Positions 20,011 to 29,837 of a stretch of 64,000 nucleotides of DNA are shown in pieces. Source of the stretch: CAIKLP01 sp965279595 (GTDB lineage Bacteria; Bacteroidota; Bacteroidia; Sphingobacteriales; Sphingobacteriaceae); the NCBI GenBank assembly GCA_965279595.1, contig OZ257246.1:1736001-1800000 (forward strand). The letters run 5' to 3'. Position numbers and translations under genes: made by a program. Numbering within the stretch: position 1 is the stretch's first letter; each line of letters begins with the position of its first letter. The notes below the pieces were generated by a model. That model worked only from the letters and a program-made list of their open reading frames with translations, was not told the origin of the DNA and searched no databases.

Positions 20011-20149
20011 GTTTTAAAAAAAGGTAAACCAAAACATATTTGTTGAAATGTCAATTCAATAATAAAAAGACCACTACTCAAACATCAAAAAAAAATATTT
20101 TGTTTTTTTGAATTTTAACTTGTAATATCAACTATCTAAACTTAAAAAA

Positions 20150-20812
20150 ATGAAACTAACAACTCACTTATTATTGACTTTTTTCATTTGGAGTATACTT
20201 CAAATGTCAGTTGCTTATTGTCAAATTAATGGTACAAAGATTGGAAATGCCGTATGGGCCACTACTAACTTGAATGTGCCAACCTTTAGAAATGGTGATA
20301 GAATCAAACAATGTCAATCAAGTGCAGATTGGGAAGCAGCTGGCACCAACGGTACTCCTGCCTGGTGCTTATATGTTTATGATACATCTGGTAGATTTGG
20401 ATATTTATATAATGCCCATGCAGTTTTAGATCCAAGAAAGCTTGCTCCAGCAGGTTGGCATATCCCATCAAGATCAGAGTTTAGAGCGCTTTGGGATACC
20501 TGTGGAGGTGAAATGGAAGCTGCAGTTGATTTGAAGTCTAGAACAGATTGGGTACCCTATTCGCCAGGTGGCCCTTCTGGAGGAAGTGATACTTATGGTT
20601 TTAATTGGAAACCTGCAGGCTTTAGATATGGTACTAGTGGTGTTTGTGTAGCGATTGGTTACCAATCTGCTTTTTGGAGTTCAGAAGCAGATACAGATAA
20701 GCAAGGTTACGCATACTTTGCATATTCTGCTTCCCCTTGGGTACAGGGTCAATATATAGGACGATCGATGGGTTTTTCTGTTAGAGTAGTACAGGACCCT
20801 GTGTCGAAGTAA
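20150..20812 (+). CDS. FISUMP-domain secreted protein
   Basis: 220 residues with a signal peptide ending near AYCQ. The body is a Fibrobacter succinogenes major paralogous (FISUMP) domain: VWATTNLNVPTFRNGD, WCLYVYD, GYLYNAHAV, LAPAGWHIPSRSEF, GFNWKPAGFR, AFWSSEAD and the closing GFSVRVVQD. FISUMP proteins are fibre- or surface-associated proteins without a known enzymatic activity. No T9SS domain follows, so export beyond the periplasm is uncertain. Flanked by repeat copies on both sides. Confidence 0.9.
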   Translation: MKLTTHLLLTFFIWSILQMSVAYCQINGTKIGNAVWATTNLNVPTFRNGDRIKQCQSSADWEAAGTNGTPAWCLYVYDTSGRFGYLYNAHAVLDPRKLAPAGWHIPSRSEFRALWDTCGGEMEAAVDLKSRTDWVPYSPGGPSGGSDTYGFNWKPAGFRYGTSGVCVAIGYQSAFWSSEADTDKQGYAYFAYSASPWVQGQYIGRSMGFSVRVVQDPVSK

Positions 20813-20860
20813 TTGATTTAATATTTTCAAAATTGTTAGGAAGTAAATCATAAATATTGC

Positions 20861-21035
20861 ATGAGTAGCTCCATGTTATAATTGTGATTTTGAATTCCAA
20901 ATTTTTCAAATATTTTCTACTACAATTTGCGAAAAATGATTTTTTAGCTAATAATAAATAATATTTTTTTTTAATTCGGAGGGATTACCACATTTGGAAA
21001 ATGCGGCAACTCCTCCGAATTAGAATGCTGGAACT
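20861..21035 (+). repeat. hairpin intergenic repeat, copy B with an extended nested stem
   Basis: In this copy AATTCGGAGG (20973-20982) pairs exactly with CCTCCGAATT (21012-21021), enclosing the family hairpin CCACATTT/AAATGCGG (20988-21006). The nested structure is 49 bp. It is followed by the tail AGAATGCTGGAACTGGGG. The 5' half (20861-20960) carries a diverged AT-rich body. Confidence 0.8.
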
Positions 21036-21086
21036 GGGGTGTATGATTTTAAAGGCATATAAAAATTACTAGCTTTTATATAATGG

Positions 21087-21230
21087 TGGAGTTACCGCAT
21101 TTTTCAAATTTGAATTAGATTCGCAAAATTTTTCAAAACTTTTGCTATTGATTTTTGCAAAGTATCATTTAATTAAACTTTAACTATGTATAGCAAATTT
21201 GGAAAATGTGGCATGCCCATTGAACAGATT
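21087..21230 (+). repeat. hairpin intergenic repeat, copy C
   Basis: Begins GGAGTTACCGCATTTTTCAA and runs through the standard TTTTTCAAAACTTTTG and TTAATTAAACTTTA stretches. It ends with GCAAATTTGGAAAATGTGGC near 21192-21211. The GACTTG tail is missing. It follows copy B directly, so this 450-bp gap holds two copies in tandem. Confidence 0.8.
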
Positions 21231-21262
21231 AAAATAATTTGGCGTAATCTTTTTTCAAATAA

Positions 21263-22381
21263 TTAATTTGTCAGCACAATTTTTTCTGAATGAATTAATC
21301 CGTTATTAAATCTAAATTTTAAATAATAGAAACCAGGAGCGTAGTTGTTAAAATTCAATACTCCTGACTCTATGTATTCAAATTTTTGAATTAATGAACC
21401 AGTTGGGCTATAACAATCAATTGAATTAACTTTATTCTGATATTTAGGGGAAATAATAAATTCATTACAAATTCCGCGAAAAAGTAAACCAGAAATTTTT
21501 TCCTTTTGAAAAAATGTAGAGGTTAGATTATTCTCATGAAGAGCAATAGCGTTTGGATTTAATAAATTCCCGGAATTTTCGGGAATGAAATCCTTAATAA
21601 ACAATCCTGTGCTATCGAAGAGTTTAACTGAGCTACTGCCACCATTTCCTATTATGATATTTCCATTTGGGAAAAAAGCTATCCCTTCAGCATGTTCCAG
21701 TCCCGTCATAAAATCATTTAAATAGTTGCCTGATTTATCAAATCGTTTTACTGCAGTTCCATCATAATCAACTACCATAAGATTATAGTTTTTATCAAAC
21801 CAAATATTCGTAGGACCGACTAGGTTTGAATCTATAAATATACCCAAGTCATTTCCTGATGAATCGAACCTCCTCACTAGGTCACTAGTATAAGAGGAAA
21901 CATATAAATTACCTATTGAATCCCAATCTAAACCAATACTCTGCGGAACACCAACAGTTGTAAATTCTCCTATGGCTGTGCCATCTTTTTTAAATCTTAA
22001 TACCTTACCATTTCCATTCCACTGCAACACATAAATAAGGCCGTCTGGTCCAATTTTTATTCGTGTAGGACCTGCTAATGCACTAGCAAAATTGGATATA
22101 AATGTTCCGTTGCTTGCATTGTATTTGGCAATGGTACCGCTACCCAAATTTGAAACTAAAACGGTATTGCTACTGTCGAGAAAGAGTATATCCTGTGGCC
22201 AGTTTAACTGTTGATTGATAAACACTGTTGGATTTAGTCCATTGTGATCGAATTTTAATATTTGCCATGGAGGATTGTTAAAATTTCCAGCATCACTTAC
22301 ATAAATATTATACGTTTGCGAAAAGGAAAGAAATGATATTAGAGTGAAAGAAAGTACAAAAATTATTTTTACTAGTTTCAT
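21263..22381 (-). CDS. secreted NHL/SMP-30-like beta-propeller with T9SS-type C-terminus
   Basis: 372 residues. A signal peptide (MKLVKIIFVLSFTLISFL) precedes about 250 residues of six-bladed propeller repeats: FDHNGLNPTVFINQQLNWPQDI, GPTRIKIGPDGLIYVLQWNG, QSIGLDWDSIGNLYVSS, EGIAFFPNGNIIIGN. Each has the G-x-x-x-x-NLYV-type strand seen in NHL, SMP-30 and Vgb propellers. The C-terminal 70 residues (SIDCYSPTGSLIQKF, then APGFYYLKFRF) resemble a shortened T9SS sorting domain lacking the usual FPNP opening. It lies 111 bp downstream of the next minus-strand gene and could be co-transcribed with it. Confidence 0.8.
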   Translation of the reverse strand: MKLVKIIFVLSFTLISFLSFSQTYNIYVSDAGNFNNPPWQILKFDHNGLNPTVFINQQLNWPQDILFLDSSNTVLVSNLGSGTIAKYNASNGTFISNFASALAGPTRIKIGPDGLIYVLQWNGNGKVLRFKKDGTAIGEFTTVGVPQSIGLDWDSIGNLYVSSYTSDLVRRFDSSGNDLGIFIDSNLVGPTNIWFDKNYNLMVVDYDGTAVKRFDKSGNYLNDFMTGLEHAEGIAFFPNGNIIIGNGGSSSVKLFDSTGLFIKDFIPENSGNLLNPNAIALHENNLTSTFFQKEKISGLLFRGICNEFIISPKYQNKVNSIDCYSPTGSLIQKFEYIESGVLNFNNYAPGFYYLKFRFNNGLIHSEKIVLTN

Positions 22382-22492
22382 TATTAAAAGTTTTAGGGCC
22401 TAACTAAAGATACTTCTATGGCCATTAAATTATATAGTTTGTATTCATCTTTTTACATTTTAATTAGAAATAGAAAAATTTATTTTCCATTA

Positions 22493-25400
22493 TCATTCTT
22501 TGTTAAACTTCCCACTCCATTCTCCCGAATCTTTATCAAGAATAATCATGTATATCCCTGGGTCTAAATCCTCCACAGAAACACTTACCTCTGATTCATC
22601 AATTGAATATGAATCAGTATGCATCATTTTTCCAGATTGATTATATAAAGTGACACGACAATTTTTATCCTTAAGTATTTTGTTTAAACGCAGTGTCAAT
22701 TTGTTTTTGACTGGGTTGGGAAACATCACAACAGCCTGCTTTTGAACCAAAGTATGCTCGGTAGAAGTAATATTTGTGTTGATCAAAAGTTTGAATCTTT
22801 CGTTGCCAATAGATAAGGGATCATTTGTGATGTTAAACGTAAATGAGCCATTTTGTTGCAACGGAATTAATTTGCCTTCATACCTATCTTCTAACACTAA
22901 GTTTAAGGCATATATACTGTCAGCATTATAATACATAGTATACAATCCAGTCCAGGGATCGCTAGTACCATTATAGGCAAATAAGCTCAAATTAATTGTA
23001 TCTGCTAGCATTGAAAAAGGAAAGGCATTAATAGCCAGATTTTTTCCATTCGAAGATTTGGAATAGAAATTTAATTGGTCGTTAAAAAATTTTTCTGCAT
23101 CCGAAGGATCTTCATCTGTAATGCTAGCATTTTCTTTAAAAGCAATTAGTAGTTCATCTGATATCAAGCTATCACGTACCACTTTTAATTGTAAAATATT
23201 GAGTGAATTTGCTATGTTTTTTTGAGAACGAAAATAGATGAATGGTGAAACGGTTGATTTTGCATTTTCGGTGAAAGAGATAGATGCACCAGGTGCATTT
23301 GCTTTTACAAAGAAACCTTGACTTGAAGAAATATATCTGCTAATTCCATTTGTTCCAACATTGAGTTCGCCATCGAATACACCATAAGAACCTGAATTAG
23401 GATTATATACCCAAAATCGATTTTCCATATTTGTTTTTGTTATACCTACAGAATTGAAATCAATTTGTGAAGGATATGGATTGCCAATTAGATTAAAACC
23501 ATCTGCCGAAGGATCGGCATTATTTGTATAAGATAAATTGGTGCTAATGTTTCCCTGATTAATATTTCCTATTAAATCAATTGTAGCATCAAGTGGCGTT
23601 GTAAATACATCAAATGGATTTACAGTTGCTCGACTTCCCCTTCCAAAAACCTCAAATCCTGAACCTGTTGGATAAGTTGAATTTATACTGGATGGAGCAA
23701 CCCAACCTTGATCTACATTTCCGCTTATAGACTCATCATAGGCACGTAGAGAAGGAGTGTTAGTTGGGCTTTCATCAAATCCGTTTGAAGCACCACCATT
23801 TCCACTGATGTAAATGTCATCAATAAACTGAGAGAGACTAATATTACCTCCAACATTTACTGGAGAAGACATATATCGCCATTTTCGTTTATTTTCTCCT
23901 CCCGGCATAAATCTCTGGGCAATCACATCTCCAGAAATAACAGCAGAGGTAATGGCGGCTATACGTGAAGTTCCAGAAGCATCCGAATGAAGAACAACTT
24001 TGTTATTTGTATTTAATGTACCGTTTTGTAGATCGAGTGTTTCATGTAATGTTATGGTATCAATTACATTTATGGATCCTGCGCTTTTGTTGATTGTTAA
24101 ATTATAGAAATCCTCTCCACTTATTGCACTTATTGATTGATTACTTGTGCCATTAAAAGTTACCGTACTTGATTCTTCAATGAAAGACCCTGTATTGTTC
24201 CAATTTCCTCCAATACTAAGATTTTGGCTGTTTGCATCTAACGTTCCACCTGTGATGCTAATATCGCCTGCAATTTCAACTGGATTCATTAATGTAACAG
24301 TTGAGTGCATGTTATGAACAAGTAAGTTTGGAAGAGATGATGTTGAAAACACTTTAAAATTTTGATCTGAAGGAGTTGCGTTATTTCCAAATTGAATAGT
24401 ACCACCTGAAATATTATTAAATGCTAATCCGTCTAAATATAAGCCAAGGTTTTCAGATCCACTTCCACCTTCTGACTGAAGAATTAGGCTTCCGCCAGAC
24501 ATGTTGAATGTAGATCCTGTAGCATCAATATGAAATGGATATTGTGTTGAATTTGATGAGCCAACAAAGGGTACTGTAAGTGTTCCTCCATTCATCGTAA
24601 AATCAGAAAGTGTGTTAATATTTGTCGAGAAATACCTAGATGCAATATTTAAGTTACCTCCACTAACAAGCACTGCACCACCTTTTGATTCAAGATATTC
24701 ATCAACTGCATCACCTATGTTGATGGTACCTGCCTGTACAGTGAGATTACCATTTAGCAAAAGGTTACCATTGAAATTAATCGTTGCATTGGGATTGTTG
24801 AGATGAAAACCTGTATTGATTGCTAGCGTATAATCAGATGAAAAAAGTGCTATCGAAAGTGCATTGGTAGAACTCAGTTTAAAAGTACCATTGTTTAAAG
24901 TTAAGAACTGATCCGGTGCAGTAAAATTACTTGAAGTTATGCTTAAGGTGTTCGAAATATTAGTACCTGTATTTTGGATTATTGTATTAAATGCTGTTGT
25001 GCTTCCAGTACCCGAAATCAATTGATCAGTACTTCCGTCAAAAGTAACATTGACAACTCTCGAACTTGTTGGACGAAAATTGAGTGTACCATTATTGATA
25101 ATATTCCCACTTATTGTAGCAGTATGTGTGGCATTGCTGGTTCCTGAAATTAAAGTTGCACCGTTATTGATAGTCACATTACCATTTACTGTAAGGATTC
25201 TGCTTGTACCATTATTTCCTAAACGAAGCGTTCCTGAACTTCCTTGTCCAACTGTAAGATTATTGCATTGAGCATTTCCATTAATAGTTATAGTATGTCC
25301 ATTTTTAATAATAACATTATCTGTCGCTGTTGGAACACCGCTTGGTGTCCAAGAACCATTTGTACTCCAATTACCGGTTGTTACATTTGAAGTTTTAGTA

Positions 25401-26440
25401 CCTGCAGCACTAGTAGATTGATTGCCACTAGCGGCATTACTTAAACGACCTTCTGTTAATGCGAATACTTTCCAATAGTATGTGGTATTGGGCGATAAAC
25501 CAGTTGCAGCATAGGAAGTAGAATTGGCAGCATTCTGACTTACAAAGCTGAAATCGACATTATTAGTTGAAACATAAATTGCATATCCAACTTCATTTGT
25601 ACACCAGTTGTTATAGTTAACTGTCATTCCAGAAGAGGTTACACTGGTGAACGAAAGTGTTCCATTAAATGTTCCAGTATGATTCTGGGATGTAAATGAA
25701 ATTTTGCTGTTTGAAGCAGGAAGCGTGCTTAAAGAGTTAGCAGCCGAATTAGAAAATGTATTTGAATTTGGAGACTGTTGTGTGAGCAATTGTGAAGTAG
25801 TTGGGGGATTAGAAATTGTCGCAGCATTTATTCCCAATGTATATGAATAGCTTGCAGTTCCTGGAGTGATAGTGCCATACACAAATTCGATCAAACCACT
25901 CGATTCGTAAAGCACTACCTGAAAATTAATATCCGGCGAAGTATTATTATAAACTGCCATATTAATCCATTCTATTGTTAATACTCTGTTTGGCGCCGAA
26001 CCTGTTGTAAGATATTTAATACTATTTCCTAAAGCTTCATCACCGCCTTGAGCAGTCATGTCGTCATATAAAGGTGCTAATGCAATTCCTGTTGGACTGG
26101 CATTACTAAAGCGGGTATTGGAATAGCCATAAACTCCTGTTCCAGTTCCATTCGCAGTTGAACTTGAAAAATCAATAAAGCCATTTGTTGAAACACTAAA
26201 TTGATTATATCGGATACCGTTATACCAAAAATCGAATCCCATATCAATTGGAATACTTCGATTATCATCTTGTGAAAATTGTGCAGTGTTTCTCCAAGTT
26301 GCCACTGAATTTCCTGTTCCTAAAATTGAATTAAATGTAATTCCAGTAGTTCTGTTTGTAGTGTAGTTATTTATGCTCTGAGAAAAAATAGTTGTTGTTG
26401 TTAAAGTAAATAAAGCAATGCATGTTAGTATCCTTTTCAT
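22493..26440 (-). CDS. large T9SS-sorted multidomain adhesin-like protein
   Basis: 1,315 residues with signal peptide MKRILTCIALFTLTTTTIF. The N-terminal 230 residues resemble a jelly-roll lectin-like module (DMGFDFWYNGIRYNQFSVST, GLIEFVYGTITPG). A fibronectin III domain follows (GYAIYVSTNNVDF, LSPNTTYYWKVFAL, near residues 255-340). Then comes a long beta-helix-like stretch opening NWSTNGSWTPSGVP and rich in GGTL/NGT turns, seen in polymer-forming Bacteroidota surface proteins. The C-terminus is a type A sorting domain (VMFPNPVKNKLTLRL to PGIYMIILD). Probable surface structure or matrix component; no enzymatic motif seen. Confidence 0.85.
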   Translation of the reverse strand: MKRILTCIALFTLTTTTIFSQSINNYTTNRTTGITFNSILGTGNSVATWRNTAQFSQDDNRSIPIDMGFDFWYNGIRYNQFSVSTNGFIDFSSSTANGTGTGVYGYSNTRFSNASPTGIALAPLYDDMTAQGGDEALGNSIKYLTTGSAPNRVLTIEWINMAVYNNTSPDINFQVVLYESSGLIEFVYGTITPGTASYSYTLGINAATISNPPTTSQLLTQQSPNSNTFSNSAANSLSTLPASNSKISFTSQNHTGTFNGTLSFTSVTSSGMTVNYNNWCTNEVGYAIYVSTNNVDFSFVSQNAANSTSYAATGLSPNTTYYWKVFALTEGRLSNAASGNQSTSAAGTKTSNVTTGNWSTNGSWTPSGVPTATDNVIIKNGHTITINGNAQCNNLTVGQGSSGTLRLGNNGTSRILTVNGNVTINNGATLISGTSNATHTATISGNIINNGTLNFRPTSSRVVNVTFDGSTDQLISGTGSTTAFNTIIQNTGTNISNTLSITSSNFTAPDQFLTLNNGTFKLSSTNALSIALFSSDYTLAINTGFHLNNPNATINFNGNLLLNGNLTVQAGTINIGDAVDEYLESKGGAVLVSGGNLNIASRYFSTNINTLSDFTMNGGTLTVPFVGSSNSTQYPFHIDATGSTFNMSGGSLILQSEGGSGSENLGLYLDGLAFNNISGGTIQFGNNATPSDQNFKVFSTSSLPNLLVHNMHSTVTLMNPVEIAGDISITGGTLDANSQNLSIGGNWNNTGSFIEESSTVTFNGTSNQSISAISGEDFYNLTINKSAGSINVIDTITLHETLDLQNGTLNTNNKVVLHSDASGTSRIAAITSAVISGDVIAQRFMPGGENKRKWRYMSSPVNVGGNISLSQFIDDIYISGNGGASNGFDESPTNTPSLRAYDESISGNVDQGWVAPSSINSTYPTGSGFEVFGRGSRATVNPFDVFTTPLDATIDLIGNINQGNISTNLSYTNNADPSADGFNLIGNPYPSQIDFNSVGITKTNMENRFWVYNPNSGSYGVFDGELNVGTNGISRYISSSQGFFVKANAPGASISFTENAKSTVSPFIYFRSQKNIANSLNILQLKVVRDSLISDELLIAFKENASITDEDPSDAEKFFNDQLNFYSKSSNGKNLAINAFPFSMLADTINLSLFAYNGTSDPWTGLYTMYYNADSIYALNLVLEDRYEGKLIPLQQNGSFTFNITNDPLSIGNERFKLLINTNITSTEHTLVQKQAVVMFPNPVKNKLTLRLNKILKDKNCRVTLYNQSGKMMHTDSYSIDESEVSVSVEDLDPGIYMIILDKDSGEWSGKFNKE

Positions 26441-26722
26441 AATGGGGGTTTTTAAATAAAGTATGCACTGTAATTCAAGTAAAATGTTGTGCTGTAAATT
26501 CGTATTGTTATATGATGATCACATATACAAACTATTGGGTAAACTTTTAAAAGTATTCAACACAGTATGTTTTAAACAATGTGTGAAAAACTTCCAGAAG
26601 TAATTCCTACAGATTATAGAGAAATCAAATGTAAAGTGGGTACTTTTTCGATTCTGAAAATAATTAAATCAAAACAACCAAATAACAAGGAGTGTTCAAT
26701 CAAATTAATTCATAAATCATAA

Positions 26723-27094
26723 TTAGATATTGGAAGGGGGTCCTCGTTTTTCATAGTTGAAAAACATCCGGAATTGGTATAATGATTGGGGAGGAAAGGT
26801 GATTTCAAATGCAATTAATCTTGGAGTAAGAATAAATTGATTTTGAATAGTACTTAAGAGAAATGGAGTTGATTCAACCCCTCTTATTCTATTTTTCTTT
26901 TTCTTTGGAGTTGGGTGTTTATGCGGTTTGGATTTCTGAAATGGATCAAAATTTGATATATTTTCGTTGATGAATGAATTACATTCAGCAAAATAATTGT
27001 TCTGTGAAATTGAAAAGGTTCGATTGTCTTGTCCATAACTTTTCAAAAAACTAGTGATAGTTAAGAAAAATAATATGTATAGAAATCTTTTCAC
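26723..27094 (-). CDS. small secreted hypothetical protein (GTG start)
   Basis: 123 residues. The only usable start is GTG at 27092-27094, giving MKRFLYILFFLTITSFLKSYG, a good signal peptide. The mature part has a Lys/Pro/His-rich linker (SKPHKHPTPKKKKNRIRG) and ends with a short beta-like region. I recognise no family. The 282-bp gap to the next gene upstream in coordinates' right-hand neighbour holds nothing obvious. Confidence 0.5.
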   Translation of the reverse strand: MKRFLYILFFLTITSFLKSYGQDNRTFSISQNNYFAECNSFINENISNFDPFQKSKPHKHPTPKKKKNRIRGVESTPFLLSTIQNQFILTPRLIAFEITFPPQSLYQFRMFFNYEKRGPPSNI

Positions 27095-27186
27095 ATTATA
27101 AAGGTAGGTAAAAAAAATGAATTAATGAATGTAATATGCCCTAAATCAGGACTATTGCTCTTTATAATCCTTATTATCGCAGATGC

Positions 27187-27498
27187 CTCATTTTCCAAAT
27201 GAGTTTTGTTTCGCAATGTTTTCAAAAGTTTGATACTAGTGTTTGTGAAAAATAATTTGAATAAACTTTATCTATACCTACCACATTTGGAAAATGTGAC
27301 AAGCCCGGAGTTACCGCAAGTTTCAAACTTGTGGTTTAGTTTCGCAAATTTTTCAAAACTTTTGGGGTTGCAATTTGCAAAGTATAATTTAATTAATCTT
27401 TATCTATACTTACCACATTTGGAAAATGCGGCAACCCCTCCGAAAAAGACTTGCAGGAACAGGGCAACCCCTCCGAAATAGACTTGCGGGAACTGGGG
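27187..27498 (+). repeat. hairpin intergenic repeat, tandem copies D1 and D2
   Basis: D1 opens with the hairpin CTCATTT-TCC-AAATGAG (27187-27203) and closes with CCACATTT/AAATGTGA (27281-27299). D2 opens GGAGTTACCGC with a different hairpin whose arms are CAAGTTT/AAACTTG (27314-27334). It closes with CCACATTT/AAATGCGG (27413-27431), followed by two tandem tail units (CAACCCCTCCGAAA...GACTTGC). The stems differ in sequence but keep pairing. The remaining bases to 27752 hold no gene I recognise. Confidence 0.88.
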
Positions 27499-27752
27499 GA
27501 GTTGCTTCTTATATTTTATAATAGAATCTCTTTGCGAAAAACAATCAAAAGAGATAAATAATAAGCATATTAGTATAATACTTCTAAGCATATGGGTAAG
27601 ATTTCTTAGTTTTTGAATAAACTAATATACTAAATTAGATTGGTGGCTTTAAGAAGGAATTAATTTGCGATTTTGTATAATTGTCATGTCCTCAAATAAC
27701 TTTACACTATTTCAGGAAAAGGCAAACTTATAACATAAACAACCAAAATTAA

Positions 27753-28637
27753 ATGGTAGACAATACAGACGATGAACATTTAGATAAACCGATATTCAAT
27801 CAATCGGAAAATCCTCCTGTCGAAATTATTTCTGCTACTAACTCGGAGACCGTTAAGCCTAATCTAGAAACTGAAAATATGGAAGTACATCATCATGCTC
27901 ATGACCCAGCAGCAGCTCATCCTAAGAAAAACTGGAAATCTTATATCTGGGAATTTCTAATGTTATTTCTGGCAGTTTTCTGCGGTTTTTTAGCAGAGTA
28001 TAAGCTAGAGCATATCATTGAAGATGACAGAGAACGGGTTTACATACGATCTTTGATTGAAGACTTAGAAGCTGACAGTAGCAACCTTTCTGAAACGATA
28101 TCGCAATTTAATTCATTTGAGTTGTATGCAGATACAGTATTAAAAATGTACCCAAAACTTGCAATAGGTTATAACGATACCTTATACAGAAATTTGTTTT
28201 TTTTGCGAGGTTACCCTGATTTCTTATACACAGATAGAACCATGCAGCAGTTGAAAAACTCAGGCAATATGAGGCTTATTCGCTGTAAAGCTGCCGCAGA
28301 CGGAATTATGGACTATGATTTAAAAGTTAGAGATATATTAATCGTCGACCAACCCAGCTTACAGTATGTCTTTGAAAGTTATAATCAAGTTTGGAACGAA
28401 TTGATAGATGTTGAGGCCATAGTAAATGATAGACGCAATTTGAGTATCTCTGAAATGGAGAAAAACCACAAAACTTATCTTCTCAAAACGGATAAATCCT
28501 CACTCGGAAATTTAAATAACACGATTCGTGATTTTAAATATGTTTCTATTGAGCTTATGCAGAAAAAAGAAATAAAATTGAAAGAAGAAGCTATGCAGTT
28601 AATTGCGCTATTGAAAAAAGAGTATGATCTTAAGTAG
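27753..28637 (+). CDS. single-pass membrane protein of a Bacteroidota-specific family (unknown function)
   Basis: 294 residues. A variable acidic N-terminus leads into a His-rich stretch (HHHAHDPAAAHPKKN) and the strongly conserved family core WKSYIWEFLMLFLAVFCGFLAEYKLEHIIEDDRERVYI. This core contains one transmembrane helix (about residues 66-83) followed by a charged, helical cytoplasmic or periplasmic domain of about 200 residues. I have seen this core repeatedly in uncharacterised Bacteroidota proteins but know no function. The internal Met43 (MEVHHH) is an alternative start. It is a single gene between repeat copies D and E. Confidence 0.75.
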   Translation: MVDNTDDEHLDKPIFNQSENPPVEIISATNSETVKPNLETENMEVHHHAHDPAAAHPKKNWKSYIWEFLMLFLAVFCGFLAEYKLEHIIEDDRERVYIRSLIEDLEADSSNLSETISQFNSFELYADTVLKMYPKLAIGYNDTLYRNLFFLRGYPDFLYTDRTMQQLKNSGNMRLIRCKAAADGIMDYDLKVRDILIVDQPSLQYVFESYNQVWNELIDVEAIVNDRRNLSISEMEKNHKTYLLKTDKSSLGNLNNTIRDFKYVSIELMQKKEIKLKEEAMQLIALLKKEYDLK

Positions 28638-28654
28638 AATTGTAAAAGCGCAGG

Positions 28655-28766
28655 CCACTGTTGGTGAATTTTTCAAAAATGTAGTGTTGCTGTTTGGAAA
28701 ATAGATTTAAATAAAATTTATTTGAACTTAGCAAATTTGGGAAAAGCGGCAAACCTTATGAACAGA
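28655..28766 (+). repeat. hairpin intergenic repeat, diverged copy E
   Basis: TGAATTTTTCAAAAATGTAG, then ATTTAAATAAAATTTATTTG, then GCAAATTTGGGAAAAGCGGCAA. Family order is kept but the opening hairpin and tail are eroded. Confidence 0.6.
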
Positions 28767-28886
28767 TTTGTATGTAATTCGCTCTTATATTTTCACTAAA
28801 ATCAGTACTTTTAAGTAAGTTAATAGATTGAAAAATTCGAATAAGTAATTATCCAATAAGATTAAATCTTTTCTAAATTAATTGAT

Positions 28887-29609
28887 ATGAAAAAGAGACT
28901 TTGCTTGGTTATCATTGGATTGCTTATTTACTCGGTGAATTGTTTTTCCATCAATAGAATTGATTTTAATATAATAACATTTGCTAATGATACACCTGTT
29001 GCTAAAAACAATTGGTTAATTGGTTCATTTGCTGGAGTGCGTGTGGGTTCAACTGATACAATCTATTTTGATTTGTCTACAAGTGACAGTGTTGATATTA
29101 ATTTTCTTGAAAATGATTTTGATACAGATGGATTTATAGATTCAACTTCAGTAGAAATATTATTCTTAAGTCCAGAATTTGAAAATCGAGCTGAATTAAC
29201 AAGCAAAGGACATTTGATTATCTATAAAGAAGAAAACTATAGTAGTTATATTGGTTATTTGGATTACCGAGTAAAAGATGATAGTGGTCTTTATTCTAAT
29301 ACTGCCAGAGTATATTTAACAATAGATAGGGTTGGAGGGCTTGATTATGAAAACACTTTTGGAAAATTAAGATTTTACTCAAATCCTGCCAATGAAAAAT
29401 TAGTTGTTGCTTGGAAAGATTTTTCGACGCTAAAAAATAGGAGAGTATCTTTAATTGATTTGAATGGAAGAGTTATTTTTAATGATATTCTTCAGTCGGA
29501 AAGTATGGAATGGAATACTTCCAAACTAGCGAATGGGTTCTATTATTTGAAATGGGAATTAGGCACAGAATTAATAAAGACTGATAAAATTATAATTCAA
29601 CACCCATGA
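28887..29609 (+). CDS. T9SS-sorted protein with a bacterial Ig/cadherin-like domain
   Basis: 240 residues with signal peptide MKKRLCLVIIGLLIYSVNCFS. Residues about 55-150 form an Ig-like tandem-repeat type domain: VDINFLENDFDTDGFIDSTSVEI, GHLIIYKEENYSSYIGYLDYRVKDDSGLYSNTARVYLTI. This is the N-D-x-D-x-D-G/D-x-G-x-x-S-N pattern of calcium-binding VCBS/cadherin-like domains. The C-terminus is a compact sorting domain (LRFYSNPANEKLVV to NGFYYLKWE) with SNP in place of the usual PNP. Probable surface-associated protein. Confidence 0.82.
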   Translation: MKKRLCLVIIGLLIYSVNCFSINRIDFNIITFANDTPVAKNNWLIGSFAGVRVGSTDTIYFDLSTSDSVDINFLENDFDTDGFIDSTSVEILFLSPEFENRAELTSKGHLIIYKEENYSSYIGYLDYRVKDDSGLYSNTARVYLTIDRVGGLDYENTFGKLRFYSNPANEKLVVAWKDFSTLKNRRVSLIDLNGRVIFNDILQSESMEWNTSKLANGFYYLKWELGTELIKTDKIIIQHP

Positions 29610-29611
29610 TT

Positions 29612-29800
29612 TCGGAGTCACCGCATTTTCCAACTGAGTATTCGAATCACAAATTTTTCAAAACTTTAGTAATTGCTATTTGCAAAATATAATTTAAATA
29701 AAATAAAATAAAATAAAATAAAATAATATAATATAATTTAATTAAACTTTATCTATACTTAACACATTTGGAAAATGCAGCAACCCCTCCGAAATAGAAA
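29612..29800 (+). repeat. hairpin intergenic repeat, copy F with a pentanucleotide expansion
   Basis: Opens TTCGGAGTCACCGCATTTTC, passes the usual CAAATTTTTCAAAACTTTAG, and closes with ACACATTTGGAAAATGC, CAACCCCTCCGAAATAGA. Within the AT-rich middle, (AAATA) is repeated six times (29696-29725) followed by ATATA units. This lengthens this copy relative to the others. Confidence 0.85.
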
Positions 29801-29837
29801 ACGTGAACTTGGTAATTGAGAAATATAATAAATAAAT

